NCBI RefSeq assembly: GCF_030272615.1
Contig: NC_081409.1
Span: 23,086,406 to 23,150,405, forward strand
DNA length: 64,000 nt
Direction of reading: 5' to 3'
Source of the DNA: Cryptomeria japonica
Taxonomy: Eukaryota > Streptophyta > Pinopsida > Cupressales > Cupressaceae
Shown here in pieces: positions 56,571 through 64,000 of this stretch. The position numbers and the translations under genes were made by a program. Every line of letters starts with the position of its first letter. The first letter of the stretch is position 1. The notes beneath the pieces are model-generated. The model was not told where the DNA came from and searched no databases. It saw only the letters and a list, made by a program, of their open reading frames with translations.

Positions 56571-57720
56571 TCGCTCTGGTCCCTTGGTGAGGGACAGGAG
56601 CGATCTCATTCTAGACCTCACACTTCTTGTTTTTACGTCCAAGACCTCATTTTTGACGTCCAAGATGGCATTTTTACTTAGAAGTTTGAGTTCAATTTAT
56701 TCGATCTTTGAAATGAGTGCACTTTAAAGCATTTTCACCCTGGTCCCTTGGTGAGGCACAGGAGCTATTTTGCATATCCAAGCTTATCCGTCCTTTGTTA
56801 GCCTTCCAAATTATATTCAATGGATAAATCATGTTTTCCTTGGTCTCTTCAAATCATAAAATTGTCTTGATCCTGCAAGAACAGTGCAAATTTGAAATTC
56901 AAGCTCCGGTCCTTCAGTGAGGGACGGGAGCACTTTTGCAATTACAAGCCAATTCGTCCTTTGCTAGCTTCGAAAATTATCTTCAACGGATTGATTGCGT
57001 CTTCCTTCACCCACCTCAAACATAAAACTTGTTTTTCTCTTGCCCGAATCTTGTCTTGAGGGAAAATCGCTCTGGTCCCTTGGAGAGGGACAGGAGCGCC
57101 CCAGCCAGTCACCTTGGTCCCTTGGAGAGGGACAGGGGCGAACTTGTTACTTAGGCCGATTTTCTTCATTGTGGCGTACTTAAGTTATATTCAACGGGCA
57201 AAACATACTTCCCTTGACCTCCTCAAATCGCGAAACCACTTAAATCTTGCAAGGATAATGCGAAATTGGAATTCAAGCTCCGGTCCTTCAGTGAGGGACA
57301 GGAGCGATTTTTGCTCTCAGGGCCAAATCTTTTTACTTTTCACTTCAAATTTCCTTCGCTGAGGAAAATATCATCTCTTTACACGCCATGAATAAAAGTT
57401 CAAGTCCAAACAAGGTCTAAAAATGTGTATATGAATAAAATCGCTCTGGTCCCTTGGTGAGGGACAGGAGCGAATTTACCTTTCTAGACAAATACTCCAT
57501 CATTTCATCGTCCTTAATCAAGTCTGGATGCTCTATCACGTTCATTTTGTCCTCCATCATGCCTTTGATGTCTCAATTTGTCCAAACAAGGTCAGGAATG
57601 ACTCCACTAAGCTTTTTCGCTTTGGACCCTTGGTGAGGGACAGGAGCGATTCGCCTTGGACCCTTGGAAAGGGACAGGAGCGAAATTCGCTCTGGATCCT
57701 CAGTGAAGGACAGGAGCGAA
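56571..57720. repeat. Ten dispersed imperfect palindromes in solo LTR K
   Basis: Units of about 33 bp with arms TCGCTCTGGTCCC and GGGACAGGAGCGA around a 7-nt loop (TTGGTGA) begin at about 56571, 56738, 56903, 57067, 57111, 57277, 57441, 57617, 57651 and 57687. The last three are nearly adjacent and the others are about 35-180 bp apart. Loop and arms vary (TTGGAGA, TTCAGTGA). Confidence 0.9.
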
Positions 57721-58186
57721 ATTTGACTTTTTGAACTCTCTATCAGGATAATTTTTATGGAATATAACATTTAAGTATAAGTGACAAAATGTCACTTATA
57801 CTTTAAGTTATATTCCATATATACTTTCAGGATGTTTGAGAGTGGTTTCAGGCCTCCAGGAGTTATATTGCAAAATCTAGTTTTTTGAGGTTTTTCAGTT
57901 TCCAGACTTAGTCAAATTCAGGATCAGGGCATTCCAGACTTAGCCAAATTTCAGGATCAAGACTTTCAAACTTAGCCCAAATTTCAGGACATTCCAGACT
58001 TAGCCAAATTTCAGAATCAAGACATCACTCAAGCCGGACTTGCTTATCCATGTGATCACCTGGGCGACACTCAAAATGCAAAGGCTAGCTAACAAAACCC
58101 TAAAAGACCAAAAAAAACAAACCCTAAAAAGCAAAAAAGCAAGGGTCCCCATTTGCAATGGGGCGATGTGTGAAAACGTCACAACA

Positions 58187-59627
58187 GTACCCTGACCGGT
58201 AAATAAGAATGTTATAGGTACTAAATGGGTATACAGAAACAAGTTAAATGAAAATGGTGTTGTAGTTCGCACCAAGGCAAGATTAGTCTGCAAGGGTTAT
58301 GCGCAAGAAGAAGGAGAAGATTATGGCGAAACTTTTGCACCAGTAGCAAGACTGGAAGGTGTCAAAACTTTACTTGCATTTGCAGCCCATAAGAAGTTCA
58401 AGGTATACCAGATGGATGTTAAGTCTGCATTTTTGAATGGGATATTGGAAGAAGAGGTATACATAAAGCAGCCAGATGGTTATACTTTGACAGATGAGAA
58501 AGACATGGTATGCAGATTGCATAAAACTTTGTATGGATTAAAGCAGGCACCCAGAGCATGGTATGAAAGACTTCATACACATCTAATGAAGATAGGCTTT
58601 GCAAGAACCAGTGATGATAGTAATATTTATCTCAAGTCTGAAGGAGATGAAATACTGGTCAGTGAAGTATTTGTTGATGATATTAGTTTTGGAGGTAATG
58701 ATGTCATGAGCAACAGTTTTGCAGATGAAATGAAAAATGAATTTGAAATGTCTTTAGTAGGGGAAATAAATTTTTTCATAGGCTTGCAAATACAACAAAT
58801 GAAGAATGGTATTTTCATTACACAATCTAAGTATGTGAAAGAGGTTTTGAAGACTTTTGGCATGAGTGACTGTAAACCAGTTGGAACTCCAAAGGTTACA
58901 AGTTGTAAGTTGTCCAAGGAAGATGAATCTAAGTCTGTTGATGAAAAGGAATACAGGTCAATGATTGGCAAATTACACTATGTTGTTCACAACAGACCGG
59001 ATATTGACCATGCGGTTGGTATATTTGCAAGATTCTAGAAGAATCCAAAGGAAACACATCTGATTGCAACCAAGAGAATTTTTTAGATATTTGAAAGGTG
59101 CTATTGGCTATGGATTATGGTATCCATATGGAGGAAACTTTGATTTGAAAGTGTACACAGATGCTGATTGGGCAGGAAATGTTGACGACTGGAAAAACAC
59201 TACCGGTGGAGCATTTTTTCTTGGAGGAAGGCTTGTTTCATGGAGTAGTAAGAAGCAGAGTTGTACTTCACAATCTATTGCTGAAGCTGAGTATGTTGCA
59301 GCTTATATGAATTGCACACAGGCTATTTGGATGAGGCACATTTTGGAAGGTTTCAAGATGAAAATCTCAGAACCTATAAAGATTTTATGTGATAATACAA
59401 GTGCCATAAATATTTCTAAGAATCCTGTTTTGCTTTCACGCACGAACCAAGCACATTGAATTGAAGTATCACTTTTTGAGGGAAAAAGTTCAAAGTAAAG
59501 ATGTTATCTTAGAGCATGTTTTCACCAAGGAACAACTTGCAGATATCTTTACCAAACCTCTGCCTAAGACTACATTTGAGTGTCTTAGAAGTCAACTAGG
59601 GGTTGTACCCCTTCATGAAGTTAGTTG
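58187..59627 (+). pseudogene. Copia A reverse transcriptase and RNase H
   Basis: It resumes after K with a TGA in place of an expected Arg codon, then [56 protein letters not shown] and the catalytic box [14 protein letters not shown] (FVDD, not the usual YVDD). [13 protein letters not shown]-type sequence and [20 protein letters not shown] follow. TAG at 59036-59038 and a frameshift near 59080 separate RNase H (TDADWAGNVDDWKNTTGGAF, SQSIAEAEYVAAYMNC). A second frameshift near 59445 precedes HIELKYHFLREKVQ, ADIFTKPLPKTTFECLRSQL and the final stop near 59627. Confidence 0.9.
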
Positions 59628-59979
59628 AGCATGATGCTGATTGCATCAGTCCTTGAATCACTTGCAAAATCTTAGAAGGATTGATGTAGGAGTGGATGTA
59701 TTCCACAGGGGGAGCATCTAGTTGCAGTATGTTGTTGATGCACAGTGAAAATTTGCAATTACATGTTTTACTTTCAATTTGGCATTGCTGTCAAAGGGGG
59801 AGAAGAATTAAGTGATTAGGAGAAGAATTATGTGATTGGCAAGGGAAACCAGCGACAGGCTGAAGATAGACAGAGCATGGTGAATACTTGGTAATGTAAA
59901 CCAGGATTCCTATTCACCAATCATAGCAACAATCGGAGGCGTTGATCTTTGTATTGCCATCAATGCCAAAGGGGGAGAT
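59628..59979 (+). other. Copia A 3' untranslated region and polypurine tract
   Basis: Non-coding DNA after pol, ending in AAAGGGGGAGAT at 59968-59979, the polypurine tract directly against the 3' LTR. Confidence 0.85.
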
Positions 59980-61379
59980 TGTTGGCATTTGCATGGAGAT
60001 TGCATTAATGATATGTTATGTTGTCATTGATGTCAATTGAACCGGTAATGGTATTTATAATATTGCTGATATTGTTGTTATTGATATTGTCTTGTAACCG
60101 GTAGGAAGAGCTTTGAGGAAGATGTTGTAAACCGGTAAATCGGTGTATAAGGTTAAACCCTTTCTATGCAATGTAACCGGTAAACCCTACTAGTTGTTTT
60201 GTTAAACCCTAACTGATTAAGTTTGCTGAAATGGTTATGTTGGTTTATCAATGACTGAGCGGTAATGATGGTGACACGTGTGGTCATTGTATGAGGATAT
60301 GTTCAGATTGTTTTGGTGCATTTGTTTGATTGTCTAGGGAATGAGCAAAGCGGATTGCATCTAATGCAAAGCGCGTGATGAGTTACAAGTCCGATGAAGC
60401 GGTTGGAATTTTCTTGAAGAATGTGTACAAATTGTTATGTAAATCCAACGGTCACACTTGTACCGACTTGTTTGTAATCTCTATGAGAGAATTAGGTTTT
60501 TGTTGTGTTACCGACCTAATTGATTTGTATTTAAGGTCGATGAAGTTGTTTTGTAAAAGTTGTTGGCAAGGTGTTGGCAGAAATCAGTTGAGTGTGTGGT
60601 TGCCTAACCGGAGAATGAATTTGTAGTTTGAGTAAAGGCAGATTGAAGCTTAAAAGGATCTGATCAAGCAAATGTAGTGCTATTCAGACAGATCAAGAAA
60701 AACCTGTTGTCTTCTAACAATTACAGCAGAATTGAAATCCCCTAACCGGGTAAGTTCTAACAAGCTTGGTTACTTCTTAAATCCTCTAACAAGGTGGCCC
60801 ATTAGCTTGGATTCTCAAACCCTCTACCGAGGTTACTCCTAACAGGGTATTTGCTTTTTATCAAGGCATTTGTAAAATCCCTTAACCGAGTGATTCCTAA
60901 CAGAATCAGTTCTTAACAAGACTTATTGTAAAAGCTTTAACATGCTTGGCTCCTAACAGGGCAAACTTCAGAAGAGTTCAGATAGCTATCTTGTGAGTCT
61001 CATCTCACCGTGGTTTTTACCAATTTGGGTTTTCCACATATGAACATTTGTGTCATGTGGTGAATGTTTTTGTGGTTATGTTCTTATTTGTTGATTTGAT
61101 TAACTACTTAGCTATTCTGATAAGGCATGATAACCGGAATCATTGAGAGATGAAGTATGTTGATGTTTACAAGTTGAATGATGTTTACTGTTAAGTTGGT
61201 ATAACAGTTAACCGGTTGAGTATTCTTATGAGTATTGATCTTGATAGTGATATTTTGTTGATAAGTTTACTTTGTGTGATTGAGTTTGAATTTGGGAAGT
61301 TTGTATCAGCTTCTCAGTTTACTGATTCACCCCCCCTCTCAGTAATCTACCGGATACTTGTTCTTTCATCATACCATCA
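59980..61379 (+). repeat. Copia A 3' LTR
   Basis: A 1400-bp LTR, TGTTGGCA to CCATCA. It keeps the segment at about 60380-60590 that the 5' LTR has lost. The 83-codon frame inside (60375-60626) is absent from the 5' LTR and is not a credible gene. Confidence 0.92.
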
Positions 61380-63264
61380 ATCACTTGTTAGACTGTACAA
61401 ATGCTTTCTTGGATCTGTACTTGCCACGCTTAAGGATGGAAATCTTTTCAGTCTTTGTGACATTTGTAAACTAAATTTTTTTGATTGCTCTTTCTTTCAT
61501 TGCAAGTAATTCTTGGCGTTTTGTGTTTTCTTGCTTGATCATCTCTTCATAACTTGAAAGTCTTATTAAAGTCTGTTGGTGCAAGACAATCACTGAAGTA
61601 TCTCCTATCATGGTGGCAGTCTTTCCAATGTTCTTGTCCCAGTTCTTGAATGACTGCTCCAGGTAGGACATGAATCTGTTCAAACAAAAGACTGACATCT
61701 GCAAGATATGATTGACTTAGGTTTTCCTGAAAGGCTGCTTTAAGTTAGGATCAAAGGGGATGCCTGGACATCCACTGTAACACTCATTTCCAGTCATGAA
61801 ACATCAAGAATCTTTGGAGTGGGACTTGACTTCTTAGCACTGTTAGGGTTATACTTGTTTGAGATTGTGGCAGTTGAATCCTTATGTTGGTCAGCATAGA
61901 TAGCTGATTGTGTAAGCTTCCTTGTCAAGGGGGCATGATAAACTTAAAGAATGCTATGTGTTTATCCATCAGTCCCTTCAACATCATGGGACTTACCTAC
62001 TGTGGTTGCTTCTCGTAACTACTGGCAACACTACAAACCTGGAAAACTCTTCCACATACAGCCTACTATATGTATAAACCAGTTGAGCTATAGGCTGAGC
62101 AACTGAAATCTACAAAATTACTTCACAAAATGCGAGGCTGCTCAAATATTCTCAAAAGTTCAAGGGTTGTGGTGATTGGGGGTACTTGTAAGAGAATGTA
62201 AGTAGTTTTAAATCACCCTTATTGCACTATAGCCGCTTATAACTCCAATGGACATGTAGCCAGGTTGCAGTGTAACAATTATGTAGTCAAAATTTACCTA
62301 CACTGGGTTCAAGGTGGCCCATAAGCTCAGCAAGATTTAACCCTAAACAATGTTTTGAATGGATTTCACAAGCTCAATGAGATGCCAATATCAACCATGA
62401 TATATACATACATTCTTCCTATGGTATTAAATTTTAATTGGTAAAAAGCGATGGTCAGTTGTGATAAAGTTTCATATTAACTCTTTCAGTCGACCATTAA
62501 TAGGATCCAATAAAATATGTTCACAATAAGTTATTTTAAAAATCTCAGATCAACCTTCAAATATTATAAAGTCTTGCTGCACATAAAAACAGAGCATTTG
62601 TTGGGATACAAATTGGTGAAATCTTTGCCATGGCCATTGGGTCTTTCTTTTCTCATTTACCTTTGTTATCCTTTTCTGAAAACAGGTGAACAGTGCAGCT
62701 GAGCACTGGTGAATAAGCAGGGCCCAAGGAACGGGAGGGGATTGAATCCTCAACTTTGAAATCATAGTTGTAGCCTTGTAGGGAACCATTAAGTTAGCAA
62801 ACGAAAATGCACACACGAAAGCATGTACAGTTGTCATGGCATGCGTGTTCATTTAACACTAATACTATATCCTCTAACACCACTAAGATGAAATAAAAAG
62901 AAATGTGGGTATACCGTATACCTATGCCATAGACCTATCTCACCTACTCTAAATAAATTTGGGTTGTTGACCAAAAAATTATTTAGGTTTTTTTTTTCTT
63001 CCTAATCCATGCTCCACTTAATAAGCTAATATAAATATTTTGTACCACACAATGTATAATTTTCATTAGTAACAATTTAAGAAAGGGTACTGAAAATTTG
63101 GTCTTTTAAGATGTCCAATTGAAGGAGCACTGTATGTTTATGTGTGTGTGTGTGTATACAGTTCATTTTTATTAGGATTTCTGTACTTATAATACTAAAT
63201 TTCCAATTATTTGTTTGTTTTCTCACCGTATTTTGTTTTGTTCATTGCCTGCATTCCTTCGCAG
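61380..63264. other. Presumed intron or flanking DNA with an unidentified coding-like relic
   Basis: No exon of the DUF92 gene is recognised here. On the minus strand, 61471-61704 gives NRFMSYLEQSFKNWDKNIGK, TSVIVLHQQTLIRLSSYEEM and NTKRQELLAMKERAIKKI, and further left-to-right fragments (MLKGLMDKHIAFFKFIMPP near 61930-61990) look coding. These may belong to one old gene or element interrupted by copia A; I cannot name it. A TG microsatellite is at about 63137-63155. Confidence 0.4.
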
Positions 63265-63730
63265 CATGTTCCACATGGAACAAATGGAGCAGTGACTGTT
63301 GCAGGTCTTCTTGCTGCTGCAGCTGGAGGTGCTGTGATAGGGTTGACCTTTGTATTGACAGGTTTATTCACAGCAAGATGTGAAGGCCAGTTAGCATCAA
63401 AGCAATTATTAGCATTTCCGATTGCAACTTTTGCAGGACTTTTTGGCAGTGTAGTTGATTCTATATTAGGTGCTACAGTGCAGTATAGCGGGTTTTGTGC
63501 TGTGCGAAAGAAGGTAACTTGTATACCTTATTTTCTGGAATTGTTCTGTCGTCCAGCTTTAGACAGTGTATTGATTTCATACTTATTTATATGCACAGGT
63601 GGTAGGGAAACCAGGACCAACAGTTAAGAGGATTACTGGGCAAAACATTCTTAGTAATAACGGGGTAAATTTTGTTGCGGTACTAATAACAACTTTGACA
63701 ACATCTGCTGTTTGTTTGTACGTGTTTTGA
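63265..63730 (+). CDS. TMEM19/DUF92 family membrane protein, last two exons (partial)
   Basis: Exon 63265-63513 (83 codons, phase 0 at both ends) follows a pyrimidine-rich acceptor ending CAG. An 85-bp GT-AG intron occupies 63514-63598. The last exon 63599-63730 gives 43 codons and TGA at 63728-63730. Joined, the protein ends HVPHGTNGAVTVAGLL, then SKQLLAFPIATFAGLFGSVV, DSILGATVQYSGFCAVRKK, VVGKPGPTVKRITGQNILSN and NGVNFVAVLITTLTTSAVCL. These are the conserved C-terminal motifs of the TMEM19/DUF92 family: the GTNG.V start, DSILGA, Y/FSGFC and NNGVN. Three hydrophobic segments are likely membrane helices. In plants the family includes PGR and the phytyl-phosphate kinase VTE6; I lean to PGR-like but cannot separate them without the N-terminus. 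Upstream exons are not in the nearest 1.9 kb. The 3' UTR follows from 63731. Confidence 0.9.
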
Positions 63731-64000
63731 TCTTTGTCGATACTCCCATTTATTCTACATTTGGCTATGGTGCAATGTTTAGTTGCATCTACTAAATGAA
63801 ATGTCTTGTTGGCTCAAGTCTCCCCTCGGTAACAATTATGTATAAGCACATTCAAAACTTGGGCACTGCCAACTAGAATCAGGAAATAAGACATCCTGCT
63901 TTATATAAATATGAATACATGAGTTACCATGTTTTTGAATGCATAGCTGAGGTTTTGCATTAGTTTGTATTATGTTATTAAATGTTGGTACCGGCATTGA
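63731..64000 (+). other. 3' UTR and downstream DNA of the DUF92 gene
   Basis: AT-rich sequence after the stop codon, with AATAAG at about 63883 and other loose poly(A)-signal variants. No exact AATAAA is seen. No further gene is visible before the window ends. Confidence 0.5.

Larger units (their letters stand above)
54183..58186 (-). mobile_element. Solo LTR K, about 4.0 kb
   Basis: TGTTG/CAACA ends and an exact 5-bp duplication (gtacc at 54178-54182 and 58187-58191) within the copia A pol gene. The [19 protein letters not shown] region reads through when it is removed. No internal coding region or second copy of the ends is present, so a solo LTR is the simplest reading. Orientation is inferred as minus: that strand has ACTATATAAACC at 55067-55078, and GCTCTATATATTTG at about 56218-56231. 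Ten copies of an imperfect palindrome lie at 56571-57720. The small frames inside are not convincing genes. Confidence 0.85.
42626..61379 (+). mobile_element. Copia element A, host of J and K
   Basis: A 5' LTR (42626-43184 plus 50771-51438), Met-type primer-binding site (51441-51452), gag-protease-integrase-reverse transcriptase-RNase H in copia order, polypurine tract, and a 1400-bp 3' LTR (59980-61379). The LTRs start TGTTGGCA and end CCATCA. The flanks atcat (42621-42625) and atcac (61380-61384) are a 5-bp duplication with one mismatch. J is inserted in the 5' LTR and K in pol. Without them A is about 7.2 kb. Stops and at least two frameshifts disable it. Confidence 0.92.

Noticed and set aside
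54183-58186. K as a DNA transposon or a complete retroelement
   Set aside because: TG/CA ends with a 5-bp duplication and no inverted terminal repeat beyond 5 bp fit an LTR, and no interior coding or repeated end was found.
60375-60626. 83-codon plus-strand frame
   Set aside because: It lies inside the copia A 3' LTR, is missing from the 5' LTR, and has no domain.
61471-61704. 77-codon minus-strand frame as an exon of the DUF92 gene
   Set aside because: It is on the opposite strand and its sequence does not resemble the family.

Overview
The window looks like nuclear DNA from a plant with a large, repeat-rich genome. Ty3/gypsy and Ty1/copia LTR retrotransposons of plant type are nested several deep, most long open frames are decayed gag/pol, and the only convincing host gene is the last two exons of a TMEM19/DUF92 (PGR-like) membrane protein at the right edge. 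The old, deeply nested elements, the possible giant intron and the low gene density suggest a gymnosperm, probably a conifer; that placement is inference.

Layout. Positions 1-6160 hold an LTR of copia family A, split by RT-less gypsy element B (231-5830, minus). Both sit at the 3' end of decayed minus-strand copia element F (6161-12666), which is itself fused to a fragment of a second Met-primed element (G, 10035-11735). Positions 12667-14113 are mostly unassigned. From 14114 to about 28605 there is a four-copy tandem array with a unit of about 530 bp. It is split by a small hAT-like transposon (14709-15380) and by gypsy element D (15654-27347, minus), which has gypsy element C (20173-26575, minus) inside it. 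Positions 28606-34654 are AT-rich with short repeats and weak coding relics. Element E (34655-39230, plus) is the same family as D in the opposite orientation. Positions 39231-42625 hold a small ORF resembling a secreted peptide (40036-40368) and a solo LTR (I, 40424-42292). Copia A (42626-61379, plus) has a 7.6-kb non-autonomous element J (43185-50770, minus) in its 5' LTR and a 4-kb solo LTR (K, 54183-58186) in its pol gene. Positions 61380-64000 lead into the host gene.

How the parts relate. B, C, D and E each keep LTRs, a primer-binding site and a polypurine tract. C, D and E have exact 5-bp target duplications and B has one with a single mismatch. All four encode only gag and a DGGS-type aspartic protease, so they must have moved with reverse transcriptase and integrase supplied in trans. 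B and C share one internal deletion that joins a post-protease linker to a scrap of integrase, and both carry a coiled-coil accessory ORF. J encodes no recognisable gag or pol, only a long acidic frame with internal repeats. Several unrelated elements carry their own arrays of short palindromes. Premature stops that could be compared with a relative mostly fit C-to-T change in CG or CHG contexts, the mark expected of long-methylated plant transposons.

All coordinates, motif counts and comparisons were read by eye; no alignment or search was run.
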